In this document: positions 9,799 to 21,065 of the stretch, piece after piece
Numbering within the stretch: the first letter of the stretch is position 1
Layout of the letters: every line of letters begins with the position of its first letter
Source: Lepas anatifera
Lineage: Eukaryota > Arthropoda > Thecostraca > Lepadidae
Length of the DNA stretch: 64,000 nt
Direction of reading: 5' to 3'
NCBI GenBank assembly: GCA_034440635.1
Contig: JAOTON010001369.1
Location: 124,001 to 188,000, forward strand
Made by a program: the position numbers and the translations under genes
Notes under the pieces: generated by a model
The model's input: the letters and a program-made list of their open reading frames with translations, nothing else
Databases searched by the model: none
Told to the model about the DNA's origin: nothing

Positions 9799-10759
9799 TT
9801 AACACGCGCATTGACGGGGGTCTGAGCCACCTTTGCTTTGACGGGGGTACCCGCCCCCTAAGATCTCGAGAACCACGGTAGGTAGCAGAAAACGGTAAAC
9901 GGCGTTGGGATGCCCATCCACTTCTTCATCGAAAACATTTTAACCATTTTTTGTCAGGTCACATTTAAGGTCACGAGAGGTAAAAAATGCCGTCATAGGG
10001 ATAACATGTAAATCAAGTTTTTCGGCCATTACATCTGAACAAGTAAAGATAGAGCAAAACAATTTAAACGGTATGAATCCTCTCAGCAAGGCGAATCGAA
10101 TGATATATAATTTGACCTTGCTAGGTCAAATCAAGGATTTGACCTGACCTGAGGTCAGGTCAGCGTCAATTTATATAAAATGCATATCATTAGAACTGCA
10201 AAGCCCAGACAAGTCTAATGCAGCTCAAATAAATGCTCTATCACCATCCGTTACTGAGGTATTCCGTAAAAACATTTTTCCCATGTATTTCCAATGGATA
10301 GGTCATGCCTCGTACCTGACCTTAGGTCATCGATATCAAAAATACCGGAACAAATTTTAGAGAACTCGGTGGGGCCATTATGTGATATGAGTTTCAAACG
10401 GATAAGTTCATCCTGCTCCGACTTATGCTATCTTAAACTTATGGGGGGGGGGTAGGGGGGAGGTGGAGAAAGTTTCCCCCCCATCCCACCCCCCCCGGAA
10501 AAACGCCCCCCCCCCCCCCAAAAAAAAAAAAGCCCCACAAACAAAAAAAAAAGTATCTTAAACTTTTTTAGGTCGGGTCACTTGACCTATTCTGGTGACC
10601 TGACCTGAGATGACCTAACCTTAAAATTTGAACAGAAGTTGTAAACATGATGAGGCAAAAGGTATGCCAAGTACGGCAGCACTACGCGCCGCCGTTTTTC
10701 TGCTATCTTCGAAAAACCCTGAGGGGGCGGGTACCCACCCCCGTCAATGCGCGTGTTAA
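9799..10759 (+). mobile_element. TTAA-flanked AGGTCA-rich element D1
   Basis: Bounded by TTAA 9799-9802 and 10756-10759, with inverted ends CACGCGCATTGACGGGGG and CCCCCGTCAATGCGCGTG. The matching place in the opposite palindrome arm (17968-17971) has a single TTAA and no insert, a direct empty site. D1 is about 110 bp longer than other D copies because of a low-complexity insert at 10441-10553. Confidence 0.92.
10441..10553. other. Homopolymer-rich insert in D1, possibly artefactual
   Basis: Runs of G, C and A dominate (for example 14 C followed by 12 A). The segment is flanked by a 12-bp direct repeat, TATCTTAAACTT, at 10429-10440 and 10554-10565. No other D copy has it. It is either a small insertion at the internal TTAA of D or a consensus or gap-filling error. 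Confidence 0.6.
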
Positions 10760-10777
10760 GCAACGGATTTTCACTTT

Positions 10778-11715
10778 TTAACCTTCCCCAGTGGGACGGA
10801 AGAGCACTGACTAACCCCTCCAGACTTTTCGTCGTCAAGGAGAAGCGGCGGCGCCAACGCGCTCCGTACTTGGCACAGCCTATCATTAATCAATTCTGCA
10901 ATTTCCCCTAAAATTTTTAATTCAAGTCATCTTAGGTCAGGTCACCAGGCCAGATCAAGTGACCTCACTTCAAAAAATGTTTAGGATTGCATAACTTGGA
11001 GCGAGGTTGATTTATCAATGTGAAACCTTTTTCATATAATGGGCTCACCGGGGGCTACAAACTATGTTTTGATATTTTGTATGCTGTTGACATAGGGTCA
11101 GGTATGAGTCATGACCTCTCCATTGGAAATGCATGGGGAAAGCGCAAATTTGCCGAAACAATGTTTCTTTTTCTGTATATAAAGATTATAGGGACATCTT
11201 ATTCTTGGGATCACAGTATCACAGGCCACTCGCAAGGCTCATTTTGCAAGTTTTGACCTGTGATATCTGAGAGGTCATTTGGGTCTAGATAAGGATGTTT
11301 TGAGACTTACGTCAATAAATGCGCAGTAAATTGCAATCCAAATGCTATTTGCATTTGGATACCGATATGTTTGATTTATCATTACGAGTCGAGTGATATG
11401 CATATTGACTATGTTAGTTAGATGATGACCTTGACCTGACCCTAGGTCATGTCATTTTTATACTTTGATCTAGTATGGTCACATTGTATATCATTCGAAT
11501 CGCCGTAAAGAGAGGAATCGAATGACGTGTAAATTTTGGCTCTAACTTAACTCAGCCAAACGCTAGAGTAAAGTGTTCTAAATTGTGCCATTTTGGCCTT
11601 TAATAACCTCAATATTACTCTGAGCTAAAACGTTATGGGAAGAGTTTCTTAATCGGTCCAATGGTCTATCAAACCATTCTTGCGCTTTTTCGCTTCCCCG
11701 CTCAGGAGCCGAATT
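10778..11715 (+). mobile_element. AGGTCA-rich element of C type, left palindrome arm
   Basis: Starts at TTAA 10778-10781 followed by CCTTCCCCAGTGGG, then a GC-rich region (10850 area) and the same order of AGGTCA/TGACCT-bearing blocks as families B and D, including 'TGACCTCTCCATTGGAAATGCATGGGGAAA' in pieces near 11111-11140. The inverted copy occupies 17646-17949, 15045-15540 and 13043-13170; its outer TTAA is at 17946-17949. The inner end is lost or hidden by the SINE at 11716. There is no coding capacity. Confidence 0.65.
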
Positions 11716-12065
11716 GCCGCCCCGGTAGCCCAGGTGGTAGAGCGTTGGCCTCCGGCTCGCTGCTCAGAAACATGCAGTGACAGTGCATGTCCAGGCTTGG
11801 GATCTGTTCCCCTGAGACGCTCCGGCGCTCAATAGTTTATCCTACGAAGGTCGGCTGGCAACAGACTGGTGAGAGGGTGACCTGAGCGGTGCGGCCGTTC
11901 CTGTGCTTTGTGGAACGTTAAACTTTGGCTTTTAAATTAACTCTTCATTGTGGGCGTTGGTCGTTCGGGTGGTGGGCCTGGATACTCCGTCACAAGTCTC
12001 CTGGTGACTCTAGTGAGACTTTCACTCCGACATCCGTACTGGAAATAACTTGGAAAAATATAAGA
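11716..12065 (+). mobile_element. tRNA-like SINE, second family (copy 2)
   Basis: Same family as the copy at 3043-3398. It starts GCCGCCCCGGTAGCCCAGG and ends in an A-rich tail near 12050-12065. It occupies the left palindrome arm, with its mirror copy in the right arm. Confidence 0.8.
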
Positions 12066-12685
12066 AATGATGCGAGACGGGGGGTGTCAGCACTAGCCCA
12101 GCTTGTCAAAATTGGTTCCGATGTCGCTTTGCTTTTCAGCCTTAGTGATGGAATGCACTCAGTAATGAAGTGTTGAACAATTTCCAAGCTAAAAAGTGAA
12201 ACCTATCTATATACATAAGTTGGAAGTTTATTGTAATGTTTTATCCAACAGCACATCACACTGTTTGCGCTCTCCACGTGCAGCAGTCTCAGAGCTATCG
12301 CGACCGGCCTCAAGAACATAAATGCCGCAGACGTGAGTCTGAGGGGCCGGTCCGGATGACTGAGACTGCTGCACGTAGAGAGCGCGGTGCCACGCACACA
12401 GTGTGATGTGCTGTTGGATGAAACATTACAATAAACTTCCAACTTTTATATTATATTATATATATATAGATGGCTTTCACTTTTTATCTTGGAAATTGTT
12501 AAACACATAAAGATCTTATTCCCTGTTCTGCCAAAACGCAAACTACGAATCTGCTGAAATATTAAATTATTAAAATACAAATAAAGAAACCAGAGTGCAC
12601 TTCATCACTAAGGCTGAAAAGCAAAGCGACATCGGAACCAATTTTGACAAGCTGGGCTAGTGCTGCCACCCGCCCCGCCCTCTCG

Positions 12686-13042
12686 ATTTTTTTTTTACTT
12701 TGTCCAAGTTGTTTCTAGTACGGCTGTTGGATTCGAAGTCTCAATAAAGTCATCAATGGACTTGTCACGGAGACCCCAACCCTACCGCCCGAACGACCAA
12801 CGCCCACAATGAAGGGTTAAATTAGAAACCAAAGTTTAACGTCCCAAAAAGCACGGGGACGGCCGCCCCGCTCAGGTCACCCTCTCACCAGTCAGCTGCC
12901 AGCCGACCTCCGTCGGATAAACTATTGAGCGCCGGAGCGTCTCAACGGGAACCTATCCCAAGCCTGGACATGCGCTGTCACTGCATGTATCTGAGTAGCG
13001 AGCCGGAGCCCAACGCTCTACCAACTGAGCTACCGGGGCGGC
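12686..13042 (-). mobile_element. tRNA-like SINE, second family (copy 3, mirror of copy 2)
   Basis: Inverted relative to copy 2 and located symmetrically in the right palindrome arm, with a T-rich run at 12686-12700 corresponding to the SINE tail. Differences from copy 2 reflect divergence after the inverted duplication. Confidence 0.8.
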
Positions 13043-13167
13043 AATTCGGCTCCTGAGCGGGTTAGCGAAAAAGCGCAAGAATGGTCTGATAGACCATTGA
13101 ACCGATTAAGGAACTCTTCCTATAAGGTTTTAGCTCAGAGTAATATTGAGGTCATTAAAGGTCTAAA

Positions 13168-15026
13168 CAGAGGGGCAGAAACTTCCCAAACCCGCCACCC
13201 GGAATTTTATAAAAAAATTAAAAAAAATAAAAATAAAAAAAAAAAAAAAAATAATCATTATTATTTTAAAAAAAAAAAAAAAAACTTTATAAAAAAAAAA
13301 AAAAAAAAAAAAATTTTAAAAAATTAGTCGTTTGCAGCGTACCATAGTAATACAATATTGGTACTGTGTTTTTACTAAACGAGGGACCCCGCTGCGAAAA
13401 CCCGCAAACCGCTGTCACAGTTGCAGATTTTAACAGCAGCCCAAGGGGGATAATTTTAATAATTTTAAAAAAAAACCCCCATAAAAAAAAAAAAAAAAAA
13501 AAAATTTTTTTTTAAAAAAAATACACGATTGTGGGCATATTTAGGCATTAACGTACGCTCTTTTGTCCTTTTTTTGGTTAAATCATATTTACAGTTTGGT
13601 GTCTTCGATTTATTGGCCCTATTTTTCGAATTTAGTATTAGTACGCCTAAAAGCTACTAATAAAGTACTAGTGGTGGAAAATAAACATAGCTGGCGAATT
13701 CTACTTAAACTGCACAAAAGAGAAAAAAAAAAATAAAAAAATTTTTGGGGGATAAAAACCCAAAAAAAAAAAAAAAGAAGAAGAAATTTTTTTAGCATAT
13801 TATTAGGTATATTTAAGATAGTGGGTAAAACTAGCTAGGAAAAAAATTTATCCCCATAGCTAAACTAAAAAAAAAATAAGATATTATAAAAAATAAAATA
13901 CTTTCCCAAAAAAAAATTTTTTTTTTTTTTTTTAATATTTTTGCCTTATTTTTTTTTTGTTCTATAATATTTAAAAAAAATTTTAGAAGAGAGGAAGTGG
14001 AGGAAGTGGGGCGACAAAAAAAAAAAAAAAAAAAAAATTTTAATTATTTAATTTATGGGTACTTTAACAACCAAAAAAAAAAAAAAATATGTAAAAAAAC
14101 CCCCCCCAAAAATTTTAAAACCCACACAAAAGAGGGGGCCGAAAAAAAAAAAAATAGAAGGGGAAAAAAAAATCTCAGAAAATCACAGAAATCTCAGAAA
14201 GAAATAGACTTCGAAAAAGCTGGTTGGGGTTGTTTTTTTTTACCAGTGGTGGTAGCAAGCACGGACCTGAACTGCATGGGTTAAAGCGGATTTTGACTAC
14301 ACTGGATCTTTCTTGGTATGTGAATTCCAATACCTCTGTACCTATTAGGGCAATAGACATAATTTTACATCTATGCGGCTAGTTGCCTCAGGTTTTACTG
14401 AAAGGAATGACCAGGCAGGTGATGATCGTGAGTGGGATGCAAATTTTAAGCATTTGATGTGTTTATAAAAATGCTACCTAAGGTCCACTTACCAACACAT
14501 TTTAGGTAGATTCAAATACTATGTTGACATTGACATTTTTCTTTTGTTGATATGTGAGATAGAAGTTTGGTGGGGGGGGGGGAAGCTGTGGCTAGGGTTC
14601 CCAATTGTGTGTCACGTCGCTCCCATTAATAGGTATGTTCCAATAATGACTATTTTCATGATAATTGCTACATTGAATCATGTGGAAAAGTACCATAATT
14701 GGAAACACTCCTTCCAAAATGGATACTTCTTCAAAAAAAATGCATGTCATTGGGGAAACTGCAGTCGGTTGCCATAATAGTTATGACCCCAATACTGGAA
14801 AAATGACCCATAATTGGATTTTCCTTCCAAAACAAAAACATGATCTATAAATGAAGCTCGTTTACTTCTTTCAGGCTGTAATGGTTTGGTGCTAGAACCT
14901 TGTCTGCTGAAAAGTAAGGGACAGGTAGAGGACATTCGCATATTGGAAATAGTATTCAAGATCAATTTTTTTAGCTCTGTGTGAGGAGGCTCGTCGCATT
15001 GGTTTGTGCGCAGCAACTTCGATCTG
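13168..15026. mobile_element. hAT-like insertion (8-bp duplication) containing poor sequence
   Basis: The right palindrome arm is interrupted here. The flanks are GGTCTAAA (13160-13167) and GGTCTAAA (15027-15034), an 8-bp target duplication as made by hAT elements; the insert begins CAGA and ends TCTG. Terminal inverted repeats beyond that are weak. No transposase is recognisable. About 13200-14220 consists of A, T, C and G homopolymer runs that look like low-quality consensus, so any coding content there is not trustworthy. Confidence 0.55.
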
Positions 15027-15540
15027 GGTCTAAATAGCACAATTTAGAACACTTTATTCTAGTAGTTGGCTGATTTAAGTTACAGCCAAAATTTAAACGT
15101 CATTCCATTCCTCTCTTTATGGCGATTCGAATGATGTACAATATGACCATACTAGATCAAAGTATAAAAATGACATGACCTAGGGTCAGGTCAAGGTCAT
15201 CATCTAACTAAACATGGTCAATATGCATATCACTCGACTCGTAATGATAAATCAAACATAGTGGTATCCAAATGAGAGCTCTATTACAATTTACTGCGCA
15301 GTTATTGGCATAAGTCTCAAAACGTGCTTAGGTAGACCCAAATGACCTCTCAGAGGTCACAGGTCAAAACTTGCAAAATGAACCTTGCGAGTAGGCTGTG
15401 ATACTACGATCCCGGGAATAGGAAGTCCCTATAAGCTCTATATACAGAAAAAGAAACATTGTTTCGGCAAATTTGCGCTTTCCCCATGCATTTCCAATGG
15501 AGAGGTCATGACTCATACCTGACCTTAGGTCAACAATATA

Positions 15541-17645
15541 CGCGTGCGACTTTTAGACCAACTTTTGACCTAACTTTTCACGTCAAGAAAAGTCACGTGC
15601 GAATTTTAAGAAAAACAGCTTAATCCCTAGCTCTGTAACTTTACTGTTTAATTTTAGGTTTTATACTGTTTAAAAGGGTAATTTTGCGTTTATATTTTGC
15701 TTAAAGTGGATATTAACCAGTGGCCGCAGTCTCGTTACTTCAATCGAACGATTTATACTTTAATTCAGTGGTTACTACTGTGCTACCATTCTGCCCAACT
15801 TTTTGCTCTTCGTGCTATGCTGTGATGTAGGATTTCAAACTTTGCTCTGGTTTACGTATTATCGTAAGCAATCATGTGCCGTGCAATCATCTCATACACG
15901 AAGAAAGAGCTGCTGAATCACCGTATCCATGCTTTTGAACCACCCCGCGCCATCCCAACCATCATTAACCGCAGACCTGAGCCGAGATTGAAGACCATGG
16001 CGGACCCAGGCAACCAACGTCTGAGATTTCTTACGGAACCAAAGCTGGTAAACATCTCACAACCAGTGCAGATACCAGTCACGTCACCATGCAGACCACC
16101 ACAGCCTCTGAAACCCAGCAGACCAAGGGTTTTGAGGGTGGTGACCAACGTCGATAGAATGGCCTACCGAGTTCCGCAACGTACGAATAACGCGAAACGA
16201 CTACGAATAGCCCATCTGAATATTCGCTCGATTATGTCGACCGAGAAGATCGATAAGACACGTCCTCTACTGGAAGATCATAAGCTGGACTGTTTGTGTT
16301 TGTCAGAAACATGGGTGAACAACGCGACGGCGGGAAACAGTTTGATGATCTTTCACGGATATAAGGTCTTTCGACGAGACCGTACCAATGCTAAACGAGG
16401 ACGGGAAACCGCTCGTGGCGGAGGTGTAGCAATCATCGTCAAAGGTAAGCTACTGCCACAAGTTCTGAAGGTAACCTTCCGACGCAAAGAGTCAATTGGA
16501 AACATTGTGGATTAAGGTCAGTGGCAAAGGAGCTAGAATAATAATAATTGTTGGGGTTTAACGACGCACCAACTGCCAGGGTCATAGCTGATTAAACAAC
16601 CGACCCATACCGCTATATATTCGATATTCGATATTCAATCACCCAAAAGCGAGCATCGAAGAGGACCTAGTCATCGTGTCCAAGTGGCTCAAATCAAACG
16701 GCATGAAGCTGAATCCGAACAAAACCGAATTCATTACATTTGGAACGCCTCATCAGACCAAACAAGCGAATAATTTTGAAGTTACTTTTGAAAATATAAC
16801 GCTGAAATCTGCCCAAACAGTGAAAATTCTTGGAATAACTTTGGATAAGCATCTGACTGGGGAGCAGCAAACATCCATAGTCACAAAACGATGTTTTGGC
16901 TCACTTCTCTCAATCAACAAGCTGGCTCACACTCTCCCTCGAAAAACAACCAAAACGCTGGTAGAAGCCCTCGTGTATCCTCACATGCGGTACTGCCAGC
17001 CCTCCTGGGCACCAGTCACTGATCAGAACCGCCAAAGGATGAACAAGGTCGTGAACTTCGGGGTTCGAATCGTCACCGGCAAAAAGAAGTACGACCGAAT
17101 CAGCGCAGCCAGGTGAGAGCTCGGGTGGCCAAGCTTTACCGAGCTCATTTCAACATGCGACACATCAGCCATTCATAAATTGGTTCACCTAAGTGAAGGC
17201 CCACAGAAAAACAAGTATCTGATCAAGAAAAGGCATGAGGTATCATGCAGGACAACACGTGCATCAGGCAACACTACCATCATCCAAACTTCCAACACAA
17301 GACCACCAAATTTAGAAACAACACACAACAGATTCCCACACCGAGCCGTCAGAACCTGGAACGCACTGCCTACGACTGCAAGACACACCAAGAACATCTA
17401 CAGCTTCAAACAGAAAATAAAGAAACTCATCCGACCCTAAATCATAATCTGTGTTACTGTGTCAATCCATTATCAGTAAAATCCATGACTTTTCATTCAA
17501 TAATTATAATAATAGTCTGTCATCCATAATTAGCACAATCGATGTTAAACGACGATCTGTGTCACTGAGCTAAGTGTAAATGGAGATGTAATTGCCACGA
17601 CAACGTGGGTATCTCTGAGAAAGCAAATAAATACATAAATAAATG
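15541..17645 (+). pseudogene. CR1/L2-group LINE (LINE-B), internally deleted
   Basis: The left part is a 5' leader and the start of an APE endonuclease (15874-16515: 'LRIAHLNIRSI', 'LCLSETW', 'RGGGVAIIV'). The right part is the end of the reverse transcriptase and thumb (16676-17440: 'KWLKSNGMKLNPNKTEFI', 'LGITLD', 'RAVRTWNALP'), ending in an AAAT-type tail near 17640. Endonuclease completion and the RT catalytic core are missing; a 50-bp SINE tail fragment (16538-16588) lies at the junction. It is inserted in the right palindrome arm, and the uninterrupted sequence is seen near 11080 in the left arm. Target duplication is not clear. Confidence 0.82.
16538..16588 (-). mobile_element. 3' tail fragment of the tRNA-Arg SINE
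   Basis: AATAATAATAATTGTTGGGG and the following GTTTAACGACGCACC match the tail of the SINE at 2084-2266. Only the 3' 50 bp are present, at the deletion junction of LINE-B. Confidence 0.75.
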
Positions 17646-18099
17646 CAAAATACCATAATATAGTTTGTAGCCCCCGGTGACCCTATTCTATGAAAGAGGT
17701 TTCACATTGATAAATCAACCCTACTCCGAGTTATGCAATCCCAAACATTTTTGAAGTGAGGTGACTTGACCTGGCTTGGTGACCTAACCCGAGATGACCC
17801 AAAATTAAAATTTTTAGGGGAAGTTGCAGAATTGATTAATGATAGGCTGTGCCAAGTACGGTGGCGCTTCGAGCCGCCGTCTCTCTTCGACGACAAAAAA
17901 TATGTAGGGGGTTAGTCAGCACCCTTCCGCCCCACTGGGGGAAGGTTAAAAAGTGAAAATCCGTTGCTTAAACTCGAGAAAATGACGATTTTTTTGCACG
18001 AATGTCCTTGTATTTGTGTCTACCGTCCAAAACCACGTGAAAAAGTTTGATTATCTAAAACCGTGTTGGTCGTCATTGAAAAGGGTTACCGGTTTTAAG

Positions 18100-18540
18100 T
18101 GAAATGTTATTTGGATGTGAGCTAGTTTGTGAACTATTTTGCAAAGCACTGGGGCAGTGGCGACTGGTCTAAAATTAGAGGCGTCAGATGGGTCATTCTT
18201 TGTATGTATTGTAATGATTACAGCACTCTTCCAACTGGATGGAATAATTTCATTAGCAAAGCTAAGGTTAATTATTCTAAGTAAATATTGTCAAAGTATG
18301 TCAGGGCAAAGTCTCAGTATTTTTACCGGTATATCACCTTCAATGCTACAGTTTTTATTTGGCAGCAGGAACAATACTCGTTTCAATTGCTCCAATGTGA
18401 CAGGTGTTATTCGTAACGCCCCAGCATTACGCGCGTTAGGAGCAATTTCAGTCGTTCTCGTCCCGAATGCTGGTATTCAGTTGTCATGTCATATTTTGTG
18501 CCCTCCGAGGTTAGATTTGTAATGTCTTCAATGCGCCATC
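18100..18540 (-). pseudogene. LINE reverse transcriptase fragment (LINE-C)
   Basis: Minus-strand translation gives the fingers region of a non-LTR reverse transcriptase: 'EGDIPVKILRL', 'ANEIIPSSWKSAVIITIHTK' and 'SNFRPVATAPVLCKI', preceded by a linker resembling 'ITPVTLEQLKRVL'. At least one stop interrupts it (near 18290). No catalytic box remains. It begins just outside the palindrome edge and may continue a few tens of bases each way. Confidence 0.75.
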
Positions 18541-18599
18541 TGTAGCGTTCACCACAGCTTTTTCAGGAGGACGAGACGAGCGCTCATTGCAAGGCCATA

Positions 18600-19949
18600 G
18601 AATCCTGTTCATTGTTTTGTTTTTGAGGTACTGATTGTGTCGATGTGTAGAGTGGCATTTCTAAGCTAAATCGTCACAGGACTGTTAAGAATATACTGGG
18701 GCAGGAATTGCCACTCAAAGTTTCATATGTTAAAATATATATTCCTATTATTCGCATTTGAAACGTCACTTATTACTTCAATTATGACTTTGCTCAATGA
18801 AGGACATGCATAGAAAATGAAAAAGTCCCTAGGCCCTTTATTTTACTCATCTGCCAACGTTTAGCATCTTTCATCATTCCTATGCAGGAAATGATTTATG
18901 TCATCAATCAATGCATTGCACTTGTCATACTATTGAAGGAAATGTGCCGTTAGTAAATACCTATGTGTTGCAATTTTCGTTTTATTGAAGGAAATGTGCA
19001 TTTGGGTGTGCATAATTTGCCACCATTCTGAGTCAGAGTCGACTCCGACTCAATGCTTATTTGAGTCAAATTCGAGTCGACTCATTTCTGAATTTGGACT
19101 GAGTTGAGTTGGCTCTCCATTTTCAACATGGTGCGTCGAGTCGGAATCAGAGACAGCCGTTAAGCTGTGAGTCAGAGTTTCGGTCGTGTCGAGTCGAGAA
19201 AATTTGAGTCAACAACAAGTCTGATGACAAAGAATATTACTGGCCAAGTATCACCTCTAAGTATCAAACTACTACTACTTAACTCGTATTTCTAGACTCA
19301 TAGATTAGACCAGACTAGATTCTACTAGATTCTAAACTAGACTCATATTTAAAAAGGCTATATTTCGTTCTTTTTATCTTTGATACCAACAAACCATTAA
19401 AATATACTAAGAACCATGACCCCTATCTCCCGCTCTGGGAAAATTTCAGTGTTGTTTCCGTCCTACTCATACTTTTTCTTACTCGTTATCATTTTTACAA
19501 TACAATTATTGGGGAGTTAGCTTTTAAATACATTCACTGTCCTCTTGGCTGAGGAAAAAACAGAAATTAAGTTAAATAAATTATGTTTTCAGTACATGCC
19601 ATTTTTAGTAGGTTTTGAAAGACACTACAAGGGATGTAGATGTCAGTATTTGGCAAATTTTTGCATCCATCTCACTACGTCCAAGTAATATTTCCCCCTC
19701 TCCTTCGGTCTCTGAAAATGCATCCAATAGATGGAGCTGCGCCGCTGCATGTCGATTTTCCCCGTGATATTTTGAGGCAAGGGAATTATCGTTGCATCCC
19801 GTCCTCTCTCTTTCAATCCGAATAGATATAAGCTCACTCTATGATCTCGCCTTGGCTAACAATATGTCAACCCAATCTGCATCATATTCGCGGGCCAAAA
19901 AACTTTCATACGTGCAGATATCACTAACTCAGTACAATACGCATGCATA
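18600..19949. other. Intronic sequence, no gene seen
   Basis: A/T-rich unique-looking sequence with scattered GAAGGAAATGTGC motifs (18936 and 18986) and the GAGTC-rich patch listed separately. Short ORFs have no recognisable content. Confidence 0.4.
19025..19215. repeat. GAGTC-rich degenerate simple repeat
   Basis: About fifteen GAGTC/GACTC pentamers in 190 bp, often as GAGTCGACTC or TGAGTCA. There is no fixed period. It looks like a decayed short tandem repeat. Confidence 0.6.
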
Positions 19950-20755
19950 TTAGGTGGGTCATACTCATGAGAAAATTGGTATTGCCGTATTTTAACTGCG
20001 CACTACGATTTTATTATGAAAAATGAATTTCTAAGAAACTTTCTCTAAATAAATTGTGGTCAAGAATTGCTTAAAAGGTCGCAAAGACGCACTTTTGTGT
20101 TTTTGACGTTTTAAGTAAAGACGTATTGGGATAATTCCTACTCTCATAGACAGTGTGAGCATTAGAGCGATCACGAGCTATCGCATTCCGTCATGCAGGC
20201 CACGAATTCAGGTTGCACGTGCCACAGGTGGATTTATGCGAGGTGTTTGGGGAGTGGGAATCCGAAAAATATTGTGAAAACATTGTTTTTCTACGAAAAT
20301 CAACCCAAATTAGCTAAACCTGGGTAATATTTGAACGCTTTGGGGGCCATGACCCGATTCCTTCCCCCTGGATCCGCCCCTGGCACGCCCAGTCAATAGC
20401 ATTTGAAGACTAGTAGAAATGGATAAAGGGCGGCGAAATAAATAAATATATTGATCAGTCTGGCGTTGAGGGAAGGGCTGGAGAGCTCTCCTCGATCCGG
20501 GGGTCCTGGATGGGTTACCTCTAGCACGACAATACAAGCCCTATACAAAGCCTATTAGAGACCCAAAATTCACGGGCTCCTGACCCTCCCCCAACACCTC
20601 TCAACCTATGGTTGAGGCTACTGGAGTGATGACCGGCCCTAATCATAACCTTGCGATGTTCTTAAAAACAAACAAGGAGAAATTGTTTAACCACTGCTAC
20701 AAGTATTCAAACCCTGGACTTCGGAACGTTTGGGTATGTATGATATATATGATAT
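19950..20755 (+). repeat. Dispersed repeat, inverted partner at 42575-43355
   Basis: This 800-bp stretch matches 42575-43355 in reverse orientation along its length (for example 'GGGTCAT.CTC.TGAGAAAATT' at 19957 and 43350). Inside is a small hAT-type MITE, about 20227-20383, with ends like CAGGTGGATTTA and GGATCCGCCCCTG and 8-bp flanks GCACGTGC/GCACGCCC. Both copies contain the MITE, so it was already part of the repeat. Both copies abut TA tracts. Confidence 0.8.
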
Positions 20756-20756
20756 G

Positions 20757-20802
<46 letters not shown>
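20755..20802. repeat. (TA)n microsatellite
   Basis: About 22 TA units at the edge of the dispersed repeat and upstream of the Penelope element. Confidence 0.95.
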
Positions 20803-20804
<2 letters not shown>

Positions 20805-21065
20805 AGATACAATTTATCGTCAGTTGTTATACTGGGGCATTCTCATGCCAGTCAGGTCTCTGTGTACTATTGATGCATCAGTTATCGGCTGTTAAAGTTC
20901 TGCAGCTTTGGAAAATTGCTCCTAATCTAGGATCGGGTCAGGCCCGGCGTGGCAGTTCTAGTGGCGCTGGTCGTCCTGGGCTGGTGTGTATTGGAGTGTG
21001 AGATTGCAATGCAGTTATCGGCTGATATATATAAATATATAAATATATTATATAAATATATAATA

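Larger units (their letters stand above)
9721..18046. repeat. Large diverged palindrome with later insertions
   Basis: Left-arm blocks 9721-9802 and 10760-12310 reappear inverted as 17646-18046, 15045-15540 and 12345-13170. The centre is near 12330. Arms are about 1.65 kb once insertions are removed. Both arms share the second-family SINE at the same place, so it predates the inversion. The left arm alone carries D1; the right arm alone carries a hAT-like insert and LINE-B. Numerous substitutions separate the arms, so this is an old inverted duplication, not a foldback read artefact. The outer limits are where AACTTTTTCACGTGG stops matching. Confidence 0.88.

Noticed and set aside
8883..9802. 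Long proline/glutamine/arginine-rich ORFs on both strands
   Set aside because: They are frames through the 77-bp minisatellite; the same peptide recurs in shifted frames on both strands.
15918..16148. Minus-strand ORF opposite LINE-B
   Set aside because: Shadow of the plus-strand LINE ORF, which carries the recognisable endonuclease motifs.
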